A stretch of 44,156 nucleotides of DNA from a bacterium (GTDB lineage: Bacteria; Armatimonadota; Chthonomonadetes; Chthonomonadales; Chthonomonadaceae), in the NCBI GenBank assembly GCA_021777995.1, contig JAJYCW010000020.1:1-44156 (forward strand), in the 5' to 3' direction. Below, piece by piece: positions 27,033-35,185 of this stretch. Every line of letters begins with the position of its first letter. Position 1 is the stretch's first letter. Under the pieces are notes generated by a model. It was not told the DNA's origin and searched no databases. It saw nothing but the letters and a program-made list of their open reading frames with translations. The translations under genes and the position numbers were made by a program.

Positions 27033-30000
27033 TGGGGTGGATTAAATCACTTACTATTGGGGCCAAACGCTTAACTGCCCTCACCATAGCCGGGAGCGCG
27101 CTACTGGCGGGCGTTGGATTGGCGGCCCATGCCCAGGGCGGTGGTGATCCCTATGGTAGCGGCTATGCCTATTACACCGGTACGTCGGCCGCGGATCTGC
27201 TTCTGACTGCAACGAACAACGTGCTTGCGGTCACTATTGGCGTGGGGGCTAATCAGGCGGGGTCACTAGCCGTGTACAATCAAGGTGGCGTACCCGGTGA
27301 GCCGACACCTAATCCGATTATGGCGCCCTACTATCCCCGTGCAGCTGTGAAGGTTACGGATCTGCTTGGGAACAGCTTTACAGCATACCTTGGGTCGCAC
27401 CTTTTTCTCCGCGTAGATGGGGGAACCCCGAATTATCAAAACGGTGGTTGGGACTATACGGTAGGGAGCTCCAATTTTGGAAACTGGATCGAAGCCCCCA
27501 CGCCGGTTGGTAAGCATATTGAAGCGCGATGGGCAACCTTTCTAGCTGGTACTACCACGGGCACCGGCGGGACAGGGACTGGCGGTACAGGCACGGGCGG
27601 TACGGGTACTGGCGGCACCGGTACTGGTGGCACTGGAACCACTACTGTAGGCACGACCCCAATTATCAACCCGCAAATTGAGGTAGACATGACAATCTAC
27701 CTCGTTCACGACCAGGTGCGGTTTTCATTTCATGTGATCAACAACGACACCCGTGGACATCAGGTAGGGTTAGCTTTCGTTCAGGAGATACAGCCAGATC
27801 CCAATAACGTATTTGGCCTGGACGCTCCGATCAGATTCCCGGGGTCACCGTACCTTCATTATGAGTCGATTCTTCAGGGCAGCCAGATACCATCGTACTA
27901 CTACACGCAGCTGCCTGTAAGCGCGACCGAAAATCACACGATTCGCGGGCAGATGCAGCCATGGGTGGCAGGCGGATCGGAGCCTACGCCTCCAACCCGG
28001 ATGGTGGTTGGAAAGCTGCTGGCTCTTGACGGCAACCTCATAGATCCCACCAGTGGTGACTACCTGTCTAGCCCAACACCCCGTTCCTTCCAGAATGTAT
28101 GGAATTACGCTGGGCCGGAATATCCGCTCACGCTTTTGACTCCGCCTAACAATGCACCGCTGCTGCAGCCGACGCAGCGCATTGACACGCAGAGCAATAA
28201 TGCACAGATTGAAGCCGTGGCACTTTTATGGGATCCGCAGACCATTCAACCTGGACAGACGATCCCCATTAGAACGTACATCGGCAGCGACGCATCCTCG
28301 GCGGATGATGGGACACCCCTCAGTCTCACGGTTTCATCGCCGCAGTCGCTAGGGGTCTCGACGACTGCTAATACATCCAGCCCTGCGTCGTTCAATATCA
28401 GCGCCTGGGTAGACAACCTCACAGACCTCCTTCCAAGTGGTGGCGTGGATATCGGCCCCGTTACCCTCACTGTGAGCCTCCCGTCAGGGTTGCAGCTTGC
28501 TGCTGGGCAGTCCATTACTCAAACGGTCAACTCGCTGTTGCCGGGTGCCGAACAGGGCGTCACGTGGCAGGTAACCCCAACTGGATCGGTTAACGGTTCG
28601 CTTCCATTCACTGTGACCGCGTCTCCAGCCTTCGGAAATGCTCGCACGGTTCAAAGATCGATCCAGGTACCTGCTCAAACCGGCATATTCCTGCGCGGTG
28701 CGACCACATCGCAGGGCAACTACCAGTTCATTAGCATCCCTCTGCAAACCGGAACCGCTTTAGCATCGACGGTTCTCTTCCCAGGCCTGCCATCGGCGCA
28801 AGCGCTGCCGAACCTCGCACTCTGGAATCAGACCGCTGGTATCTATCAGAGCGTTTCACAGTTTAGCCCGGGTATCGGTTACTGGATTCACAACGTTCTA
28901 CCAAACGACCAGACATGGCCGATTGATCCTAACAAGTATCCACCACTGCTTACCACGCAGCAATTTAAGCTACCGCTTAATCAGGGGTGGAATCAGATTG
29001 GTGATCCGTATCTCTACCAGATACCATTCTCCGAGGTTCAGGTGTTTGATGCATCTACCATCGCACAGTACTCAACCGTACAGGCATCGCAGCCAACACC
29101 AGGGCTTATCTATCCGGTTCTGTTCAGCTACGATACTACGTCCTCAGATCCCACACAGTGGCATCTAGTAAGCCAGACAAACTTTGGTTTCCAGATGCAG
29201 CCGTACACGGGATACTGGATCTACTGCTCACAGCCTATCACACTGGTCTTCAACGGTGTGGATACACAGGGTGCTGGTGTGACGAAGGCGGCGACTGTAG
29301 CAACTACCAGTAATCTGGCTGTAGGATCGAAGTCTGCTACGGATTGGCGGCTCAACCTTGTCGCCCAGGCAGATAGTGGGTTCGATAACCTGGACGTAAT
29401 TGGTGTGGCACCTGCGGCGGGCAGTGGTAGATCGGTTAACCTGGTAGGCAAGCCACCGGTGCCCAACAAGCAGCTGCAGCTGTCCATCGTGGATACAAAC
29501 GGGCGTGCCACGGGCAACTATGCCTTTGACATTCGCCAGCCAAGTGCCAATGGCCAGACATGGAACCTGCTTGTTACGACGCCCAAGCCAAATGACAAGG
29601 TGATGATTGCATGGCCGGAACTGGCAGCAACGGTACCGCATGGTGTTCAGTTGACGCTGAAGGATCTATCAACCGGAGCAACAGTCGCCATGCAAAACAG
29701 CCTTGGTTACCGCGTCACTACTGATAGCAATGGTCGGGCGGTTCTCTCCGTGAGTGCGCAGACCGTTAACGCGGCTGCCATGACCCGCGTGGTGAACTTC
29801 CAGCTGCTACCGATTAGTCGCGCTGCGGGACAGGCACCGACTGCGGTATCCCTTCAGTACACGCTCTCTGGTGCGGGAACCGCACAGGTGAACATTGTCA
29901 ATTCGAAGGGGCAAATCATCAAGACGCTGACTCCATCACAGACACGGGCCGCTGGTGGCAACACGAACGGAACAGCTGTGTGGGATATGACCACTCAGCA

Positions 30001-30103
30001 GGGTGTAGGAGTCGCCACGGGCCTCTATTCAATAGAACTGAACGTGGTGTCTCCAGATAAGCAACAGACCAGGGTTACTCGACCGTTTGTAGTAACTCGA
30101 TAG
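27032..30103 (+). CDS. exported Gly-Thr-repeat protein with shared C-terminal module
   Basis: The 1023-residue product has a signal peptide (KRLTALTIAGSALLAGVGLAAHA, cleavage before QGGG). The first ~370 mature residues are beta-rich and not assignable; they contain a GTGGT repeat at about residues 177-203 between two beta segments (HIEARWATFL and INPQIEVDMTIYLVHDQVRFSFHV). An Ig-like part follows near residues 440-550 (LTVSLPSGLQL). The C-terminal module from about residue 551 shows the same blocks as its neighbours: GIGYWIH, LNQGWNQIGDPY, TGYWIYCS, WRLNLVAQ, then a FlgD-like end with AVWDMTTQQGVGVATGLYSIEL and the terminal VVTR. The start at 27032 has GGGAGG 11 bases upstream and overlaps the small upstream frame. 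Confidence 0.85.
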   Translation: MGWIKSLTIGAKRLTALTIAGSALLAGVGLAAHAQGGGDPYGSGYAYYTGTSAADLLLTATNNVLAVTIGVGANQAGSLAVYNQGGVPGEPTPNPIMAPYYPRAAVKVTDLLGNSFTAYLGSHLFLRVDGGTPNYQNGGWDYTVGSSNFGNWIEAPTPVGKHIEARWATFLAGTTTGTGGTGTGGTGTGGTGTGGTGTGGTGTTTVGTTPIINPQIEVDMTIYLVHDQVRFSFHVINNDTRGHQVGLAFVQEIQPDPNNVFGLDAPIRFPGSPYLHYESILQGSQIPSYYYTQLPVSATENHTIRGQMQPWVAGGSEPTPPTRMVVGKLLALDGNLIDPTSGDYLSSPTPRSFQNVWNYAGPEYPLTLLTPPNNAPLLQPTQRIDTQSNNAQIEAVALLWDPQTIQPGQTIPIRTYIGSDASSADDGTPLSLTVSSPQSLGVSTTANTSSPASFNISAWVDNLTDLLPSGGVDIGPVTLTVSLPSGLQLAAGQSITQTVNSLLPGAEQGVTWQVTPTGSVNGSLPFTVTASPAFGNARTVQRSIQVPAQTGIFLRGATTSQGNYQFISIPLQTGTALASTVLFPGLPSAQALPNLALWNQTAGIYQSVSQFSPGIGYWIHNVLPNDQTWPIDPNKYPPLLTTQQFKLPLNQGWNQIGDPYLYQIPFSEVQVFDASTIAQYSTVQASQPTPGLIYPVLFSYDTTSSDPTQWHLVSQTNFGFQMQPYTGYWIYCSQPITLVFNGVDTQGAGVTKAATVATTSNLAVGSKSATDWRLNLVAQADSGFDNLDVIGVAPAAGSGRSVNLVGKPPVPNKQLQLSIVDTNGRATGNYAFDIRQPSANGQTWNLLVTTPKPNDKVMIAWPELAATVPHGVQLTLKDLSTGATVAMQNSLGYRVTTDSNGRAVLSVSAQTVNAAAMTRVVNFQLLPISRAAGQAPTAVSLQYTLSGAGTAQVNIVNSKGQIIKTLTPSQTRAAGGNTNGTAVWDMTTQQGVGVATGLYSIELNVVSPDKQQTRVTRPFVVTR
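27560..27640 (+). repeat. GTGGT peptide repeat (five units)
   Basis: Five tandem units of Gly-Thr-Gly-Gly-Thr plus a final Gly-Thr are encoded with varied synonymous codons. The composition matches the Gly-Thr tracts of the FN3-like protein two genes upstream, suggesting the same structural use. Confidence 0.92.
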
Positions 30104-30110
30104 GCATCAA

Positions 30111-30146
30111 GGGCGTCCCAACCTCCTCTTGGAGGTTGGGACGCCC
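30111..30146 (+). terminator. perfect 16-bp hairpin between Gly-Thr-repeat protein and OstA/barrel protein
   Basis: Positions 30111-30126 are the exact reverse complement of 30131-30146, with a 4-base TCTT loop, starting 7 bases after the stop codon. A chance origin is very unlikely. The right arm contains GGAGG, so any ribosome-binding use of it would be blocked when folded. CCTAACC follows, with no U-run. It could cap the upstream mRNA, terminate transcription, or limit expression of the barrel protein that follows. Confidence 0.85.
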
Positions 30147-30164
30147 CCTAACCACCTTACAAAC

Positions 30165-32147
30165 TTGAACAAGAATACCTTTGGGGCACTGCGTGCCATC
30201 ACTATTCTTCTTATCTTCCTTTTGCCGGCGACGATTGCCAATGCCTCGCAGTCGCTGGTAACTCTTCGTGCAACCCGCGATATTATCCTTGCGGATGGCA
30301 AGCAGCAGACCATCATTATCGCCGAGGTGCGAGACGCTTCCGGCAATCCCCTTAATGGTTCGGTTGTTCAATTTCAAACGAGTGCGGGAACTCTCTCGGA
30401 AAGCCGCGTGTCCACCATCAACGGGGTTGCCCGGACCCGGTTGACCAGCTCCACAATTCCTGGCGTGGCCTATGTTAATGCAGTAGCCTATGGAGGCGCA
30501 GAAGGCGCATCGGACGCACTGCAGATAGAATTTACAAGTGACCCCTCCGCCACGGTTGCCGGAAACGATTATGTGGTTGTAACGGGTAAATACGTAGCCT
30601 ACAGTGCAACGGACCATACCATTGTTGCTGCAGGGGCTGGGGGGAATGCGTCTTTAACGTTCCGTAATTTTAGTGTACATGCCGATATGCTCCAACTGGC
30701 CGCCCTTAAGGGGAATGTCATAAAAGCAGAAGGCAATGTTGTGATGAAGCGCGGTAGATACACTCTACACGCGCTCAGTGTCAATTACGGTATGGAAACC
30801 GGCCGAGGTTACGCGGTCGCCACCTTGAATGGCAAGGTCCAGCAAGTTGAAATTAGTGGGACCGACCTGCACCTCACGCATCCTCGATTTTATGTACCTC
30901 CGGCGTATTTGCGACTAGATAGCCTGCAGGCCAAGCTTGTAGTCGTTTGTAAATCCATTACATACTTCCCAGGTCAAAAGCTTCAATTTAGGTCCCCGAG
31001 ATTTTTTCAGGACAAGACACAAATACTGGCGCTTCCCTACTATGAGATGGGGCTCACCGATCATCAGCTGTTTAGTGATCACTTTATCAGTCTTGGTACT
31101 GCCGGGTTGGGGCTCAAGGTCCCCTTCTACTATGATCTGAGCCCGAGAACAAGCGGTGTAGTCATTCTGCGACACCAGCAGCAGCTTGGGCGGGGCTATT
31201 TCAGTACAGACCCTGGCTGGTCTCTGGACATCCTTCAGGGATATTCTGGCGGTACTGCATCTCCGTATCAGGGGTCATATGGATTTACTGGTTTAACGCA
31301 TGGGGATTGGGGTTTTCACTGGTCGCACACGCAATCATTTGGAGATGCCACTCAGGCGGCGTTCTACCTGGATTTTCCTCAGCATTCCGGTATGTTTGGC
31401 GACGCCAACCTTTCGACGCAAACTAAGCAATTGAGCATGGGCTTTGACTTCTCGGCCGGGCAGTCGTTTACCTCCATTGCAGGCTCATCCATCAGTAGTG
31501 ACATGTATGCGGAAACTCTGCCGCATGCATTTGGTCCGATTAAGGGGCTGCTTTACAAAATTGGTACCAGGATTAACTACGGTACTACTACAAGCACCGA
31601 TGCTCTATCACAGGCAATAAGTCAGGCTTCCGGCTCGTTGTCGCTTCAGGTGTTTGCTAGACCGCGTGCAATCGATAAGCTGACGACTTTCAATGAGTCG
31701 TTTTCTGTGGGGCATGTATGGACCGGTGGACAATATAGCGGCAATTCGGCGCTCGCAACGTTATCCTTGGACCATACGTTTCAACATGGCGGTAGTGTTA
31801 CACTGGCATATGATTACATCTCGACACCGGTGTCCATGTTGGATAGTGGTGGGCATAACCGGGTCAGTTTAATCTACCACTTCCTTAGTGGTAAACGCTT
31901 CTCGGCATCCATGTTTGGAACCAGCTACCTTGACGCTACCAATGCGAGTGCGCAAGCAGATCTTGCTTACAGGATAAACAACGACTGGCGCATACTCGCT
32001 TCCGCGACGCTGCACAGCGATAGCATGCTCAGCTATAAGGATTTCGAGTTGACGTTGGGGCGGCGCATTGGGGCTCGCGAACTTCAATTAACCTACTCAA
32101 CATTCCTTAAACGCATCTCTCTCGATCTCACCTCAACTAACTGGTAG
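30165..32147 (+). CDS. outer-membrane protein: invasin-type Ig domain, OstA/LptA-like domain and LptD-like barrel
   Basis: The ~660-residue product has a signal peptide (LRAITILLIFLLPATIANA). A Big_1/invasin-like Ig domain follows (IILADGKQQTIIIAEVRDASGNPL to about nt 30545). Next comes an OstA-like region at nt ~30560-30990 (VVVTGKYVAYSATDHTIVA, ALKGNVIKAEGNVVMKRG) with the LptD-like phrase ILALPYYEMGL. The final ~370 residues alternate like a beta-barrel and end in an aromatic residue (STNW), as outer-membrane proteins usually do. LptD places lipopolysaccharide in the outer membrane; the Ig domain in front is unusual, so a different cargo is possible. The start is unclear: only TTG at 30165 or 30129 (the latter inside the hairpin) or CTG at 30189 fit, and none has a good ribosome-binding site. 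Confidence 0.78.
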   Translation: MNKNTFGALRAITILLIFLLPATIANASQSLVTLRATRDIILADGKQQTIIIAEVRDASGNPLNGSVVQFQTSAGTLSESRVSTINGVARTRLTSSTIPGVAYVNAVAYGGAEGASDALQIEFTSDPSATVAGNDYVVVTGKYVAYSATDHTIVAAGAGGNASLTFRNFSVHADMLQLAALKGNVIKAEGNVVMKRGRYTLHALSVNYGMETGRGYAVATLNGKVQQVEISGTDLHLTHPRFYVPPAYLRLDSLQAKLVVVCKSITYFPGQKLQFRSPRFFQDKTQILALPYYEMGLTDHQLFSDHFISLGTAGLGLKVPFYYDLSPRTSGVVILRHQQQLGRGYFSTDPGWSLDILQGYSGGTASPYQGSYGFTGLTHGDWGFHWSHTQSFGDATQAAFYLDFPQHSGMFGDANLSTQTKQLSMGFDFSAGQSFTSIAGSSISSDMYAETLPHAFGPIKGLLYKIGTRINYGTTTSTDALSQAISQASGSLSLQVFARPRAIDKLTTFNESFSVGHVWTGGQYSGNSALATLSLDHTFQHGGSVTLAYDYISTPVSMLDSGGHNRVSLIYHFLSGKRFSASMFGTSYLDATNASAQADLAYRINNDWRILASATLHSDSMLSYKDFELTLGRRIGARELQLTYSTFLKRISLDLTSTNW

Positions 32148-32221
32148 CCGGTAAGGCGGGACGCCGAAAATAACAGCATCCTGTGCAGTATAACCAAGGT
32201 CCTTCGAATGGCATAACCTTA

Positions 32222-32347
32222 GTGGGAACGTTCTTCTCTTGTACTCAACTATCCGAGAGGTGAAGGGGTATACGAGTGGAAGTGCGGACGGCAGAGGGCC
32301 GACGAACCGAGCTTCTAACCACGGACCGGGTGGGGGAGCGTTCCCAT
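32222..32347 (+). ncRNA. candidate structured RNA, three-way-junction fold
   Basis: A 15-bp closing stem pairs 32223-32237 with 32332-32346. Four of its pairs are G-U when read on the plus strand (A-C on the other), which favours plus-strand transcription. Inside, ACTC/GAGT (32243-32246 with 32274-32277) and TATCC/GGGTA (32250-32254 with 32266-32270) form one arm with a symmetric 3x3 internal loop. A second arm is GAAG/CTTC (32279-32282 with 32312-32315), CGG/CCG (32285-32287 with 32307-32309) and CGGC/GCCG (32289-32292 with 32298-32301). It lies between convergent genes, with a TATAAC at 32189. It is not SRP, 6S, tmRNA or RNase P RNA by any motif I can see. Confidence 0.5.
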
Positions 32348-32364
32348 GCGATTCACCGTTGGCA

Positions 32365-32396
32365 AGTCCTGCAGGAGCTGCCTCCCCTGCAGGACT
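32365..32396. terminator. 11-bp inverted repeat between convergent transcription units
   Basis: AGTCCTGCAGG at 32365-32375 is perfectly complementary to CCTGCAGGACT at 32386-32396, with a 10-base loop. It lies 17 bases past the leuD stop (on the other strand) and after the surface-protein locus, as expected for a bidirectional terminator, though neither side has a T-run. Confidence 0.6.
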
Positions 32397-32412
32397 AAAC
32401 CACGTGGGTGAA

Positions 32413-33033
32413 CTATCTCGCTAGCGCGGTGTGCTTCAGCCAATCTGGGCGTGATTCCTCAAATGTGGCAATTGCCTTCTCATTCTGCAACGTGAGACCG
32501 ATATCGTCAAGACCCTCCAGAAGGCACCGTTTGCGGAATGCATCGACGTCGAAGTGAACCTGCTCGAAACCCTCTGCGCCGATTGTCTGCTTCTCAAGAT
32601 CAATGGTAAGTAGACTCCCGGGATGGTTCTCGATAAACGTCACTAGGGCCTCTACTGTTTCTTCAGGAAGCACAATTGGCAGCATCCCGTTCTGGAAGCA
32701 GTTGTTGAAGAAGATATCTGCAAACGAGGGGGCTATGATCGCCCGAAATCCAAAATCGGAAAGTGCCCAGGGCGCGTGTTCACGCGACGAGCCGCAGCCG
32801 AAGTTTTTGCCCGCTACGAGGATTTTCGCATCCTTGTAGTTGTCTTTATTGAGAACGAAATCCGGGCGCGGTGTTTTTCCATCCTCTTGAAATCTCCAGT
32901 CATAGAACAGAAAGTCGCCGAAGCCGGTGCGTTCGATACGCTTCAGAAACTGTTTGGGTATGATCTGGTCTGTGTCAATATTTGCCCGATTTAGCGGCGC
33001 AGCAGCACCAGTCACGACTGTAAATGGAATCAT
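32413..33033 (-). CDS. leuD: 3-isopropylmalate dehydratase small subunit LeuD
   Basis: LeuD is the swivel subunit of isopropylmalate isomerase in leucine synthesis and works with LeuC. The 206-residue protein has the usual opening ([23 protein letters not shown]) and [17 protein letters not shown] in the aconitase-swivel fold. Length is typical. The ATG at 33033 is 2 bases from the leuC stop and overlaps a GGAGACGAA ribosome site within leuC, so the two genes are clearly co-translated. Confidence 0.96.
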   Translation of the reverse strand: MIPFTVVTGAAAPLNRANIDTDQIIPKQFLKRIERTGFGDFLFYDWRFQEDGKTPRPDFVLNKDNYKDAKILVAGKNFGCGSSREHAPWALSDFGFRAIIAPSFADIFFNNCFQNGMLPIVLPEETVEALVTFIENHPGSLLTIDLEKQTIGAEGFEQVHFDVDAFRKRCLLEGLDDIGLTLQNEKAIATFEESRPDWLKHTALAR

Positions 33034-33035
33034 GG

Positions 33036-34442
33036 TTATTTCGTCTCCAGGTCTCTTATATCGGTGAGTTTTCCGGTGATTGCCGCAGCCGCTGCCATCT
33101 GCGGGCTCACCAGGTGCGTGCGGCCGCCACGTCCCTGTCGTCCTTCAAAGTTGCGGTTACTGGTTGAGGCGCATCGCTCGCCCGGCTTCAAGATGTCTGG
33201 GTTCATTCCGAGGCACATCGAGCACCCGGCCTCCCGCCATTCAAAGCCCGCTTCCTTAAAGATCCGGTCTAGTCCTTCCGCCTCTGCGTGTACCTTTACC
33301 TGAGCAGAACCTGGAACAACCATGGCATTCACGCTGGAGTGTACCTTCCTGCCCTTTACCACTTCGGCGGCAGCACGAAGGTCTTCAAGGCGCCCATTGG
33401 TGCACGAACCGATAAACACGCGGTCAATGCTGATCTCGCGCAACGGAGTTCCTGCGGTAAGTCCCATATATTCCAGGGCCCGTGACGTAGCCTGTCTGTC
33501 GGCTTCGTTATCGTAGTCTGCTGGAGAAGGTACGGCAGCAGTTATTGGAGCCGTCATTCCGGGACTTGTACCCCATGTGACGTAGGGTACAATCTCGTCT
33601 GCGTGCAGCACCACGGTGACGTCAAATTCTGCTCCGTCATCGCTTTTTAGCGTTTTCCAGTACTCTACTGCAGCGTCCCAGTCGGCTCCTGCAGGTGCAT
33701 GCGAACGTCCCTTTAGCCACGCAAAGGTCGTTTCATCCGGCGCTATCATGCCAGCGCGGGCTCCAGCTTCAATCGACATGTTGCAGACCGTCATACGGCC
33801 TTCCATCGAGAGGTTTTCGATTACCTCACCGCGGTATTCCACTACGCAGCCCGTCGCACCAGCGGTGCCTATCTTGCCAATGATTGCGAGAATCACATCC
33901 TTGGCTGTCACCCCAGGACCAAGTTTGCCGTCCACCCGAATCTGCATGGTGCGGGGCATCGATTGTGGAAGGCATTGCGTTGCAAGTACGTGCTCAACTT
34001 CACTGGTGCCAATGCCGAAGGCAAGTGCGCCAAAAGCGCCATGGGTACTGGTGTGGCTGTCACCGCAAACGATGGTCTTACCAGGAAGCGACAAGCCCTG
34101 CTCTGGTCCTATAACATGTACAATTCCCTGCAGTGGGCTGTGGATGTCGTAAAGAGTAACGCCGAACTCCTTGCAATTTTGAGCCAACGTATCCATCTGT
34201 TTACGTGATATGATGTCAGCAACCGGAACCGTGCGATCTGTAGTGGGCACGTTATGATCCATCGTCGCAACTGTGAGTTCGGGTCGCCGCACCTGCCGGC
34301 CAGAGATGCGCAGGCCCTCAAATGCCTGCGGAGACGTGACCTCGTGGACCAGGTGCAGGTCTATATAAAGTAGCGCGGGCTGGCCAGGCTGTTCGTGAAC
34401 AATATGGCTATCCCATATCTTGCGGAAAAGTGTTCGTGCCAA
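33036..34442 (-). CDS. leuC: 3-isopropylmalate dehydratase large subunit LeuC
   Basis: LeuC carries the 4Fe-4S cluster of isopropylmalate isomerase. Cluster cysteines appear in FIGSCTNGR and in CSMCLGMN; other family blocks are [26 protein letters not shown] and [10 protein letters not shown]. The start is TTG at 34442 (product beginning [16 protein letters not shown], 468 residues). GAGGAGGT lies 5 bases upstream, and the reading frame extending to 34529 adds unrelated residues. leuA and leuB are not in this window. Confidence 0.95.
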   Translation of the reverse strand: MARTLFRKIWDSHIVHEQPGQPALLYIDLHLVHEVTSPQAFEGLRISGRQVRRPELTVATMDHNVPTTDRTVPVADIISRKQMDTLAQNCKEFGVTLYDIHSPLQGIVHVIGPEQGLSLPGKTIVCGDSHTSTHGAFGALAFGIGTSEVEHVLATQCLPQSMPRTMQIRVDGKLGPGVTAKDVILAIIGKIGTAGATGCVVEYRGEVIENLSMEGRMTVCNMSIEAGARAGMIAPDETTFAWLKGRSHAPAGADWDAAVEYWKTLKSDDGAEFDVTVVLHADEIVPYVTWGTSPGMTAPITAAVPSPADYDNEADRQATSRALEYMGLTAGTPLREISIDRVFIGSCTNGRLEDLRAAAEVVKGRKVHSSVNAMVVPGSAQVKVHAEAEGLDRIFKEAGFEWREAGCSMCLGMNPDILKPGERCASTSNRNFEGRQGRGGRTHLVSPQMAAAAAITGKLTDIRDLETK

Positions 34443-34609
34443 GATTAACCTCCTCAGTTCGGTTATCCAACAGGCCCCATCTATAAATGCACGATGCAGC
34501 TGCAAACGATTATCGTTCCGCAGTCGCAATTCGAGCGGAGATATCTGCCGCGGTGTGCTTCGATGCAGACCAAAACCTCTAGACTGTGTACCGTGACTTG
34601 TACGTGTGT

Positions 34610-34640
34610 ATTATACGGTTCTGGTCGGGTATGCGTCCAA
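34610..34640 (-). promoter_or_regulatory. probable promoter of leuCD
   Basis: On the minus strand TATAAT lies at 34615-34610, with TTGGAC at 34640-34635 (19-base spacer). This leaves a leader of about 160 bases before the leuC TTG. I looked for a T-box or leucine-rich leader peptide and found neither. Confidence 0.5.
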
Positions 34641-35089
34641 TAGAAAGATTACATTAAATGCATGCAACCTGGTTATGGCAGAATATTTGGTAGGGGCATG
34701 GTGTAACGAGGTGGTGGATCATTTAGTAACACGAGAGAACCTGCTGACTGAGAGCTGAGAACGAGCGCTTTGTCGCGAACCGGTGGCCTGCCATTTCACA
34801 GCACAAACCGTATTTTACGTTTCACATGTGAAACATTCGGTTGTTTGCAGTATTATTTCATTAGGCCGTGTGCTTTAAACTTGCCTTTGCGAGCTGGTAT
34901 CGTTGAACTTAGGCAAAATTGATAGATCTTAGGGCATCCGCCTTGTGTTCGTGGCTGTCACGCGGTACAACTGGCTTTTAATCACAGTATCTAAGGCGGT
35001 AATTATAATTGCCAGGCTTTGCTCCTTGAAGTCTAGCGCAACACACCCTCATTGCAATTTGTTAACTGAAGGTGATAGGTGATTCCAAC
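34641..35089. other. long intergenic stretch upstream of leuCD
   Basis: About 450 bases without a credible gene in any frame. It contains the 16-bp palindrome noted separately at 34819-34834, a plus-strand TATTAT at 34851 whose -35 region would overlap that palindrome, and a perfect TATAAT at 35004-35009 with poor -35 match. Base composition is more AT-rich than the flanking genes. Confidence 0.5.
34819..34834. promoter_or_regulatory. perfect 16-bp palindrome, possible operator
   Basis: GTTTCACATGTGAAAC is fully palindromic. It overlaps the position where the -35 box would fall for a TATTAT at 34851-34856, so a repressor or activator could bind here. It resembles the parS half-sites GTTTCAC/GTGAAAC but with two extra bases at the centre. 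Confidence 0.5.
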
Positions 35090-35185
35090 ATGGCAAAACT
35101 ACTTCTTCCTTTTGCTGGCGCGATGGAGCGCATAGGCGTTTTGGCTGCCCTCGATAAGTACATCGCTCACCGGTGGTCGCGGTAA
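35090..35185 (+). CDS. possible 31-residue small protein
   Basis: ATG at 35090 is preceded by AGGTGAT with 7 bases spacing and opens a 31-codon frame (MAKLLLPFAGAMERIGVLAAL..., ending HRWSR). The N-terminal half is hydrophobic and amphipathic, the C-terminus basic. A perfect TATAAT at 35004-35009 could supply a promoter with ~75 bases of leader. No family is recognised; a chance frame cannot be excluded. Confidence 0.35.
   Translation: MAKLLLPFAGAMERIGVLAALDKYIAHRWSR

Noticed and set aside
22383-27640. Gly-Thr repeat DNA as a CRISPR array or intergenic repeat.
   Set aside because: The repeats are in frame inside two long coding regions, have no spacers, and use varied synonymous codons.
34819-34834. 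parS centromere site.
   Set aside because: parS has abutting half-sites (GTTTCAC/GTGAAAC); here two extra bases separate them, and no partition genes are nearby.
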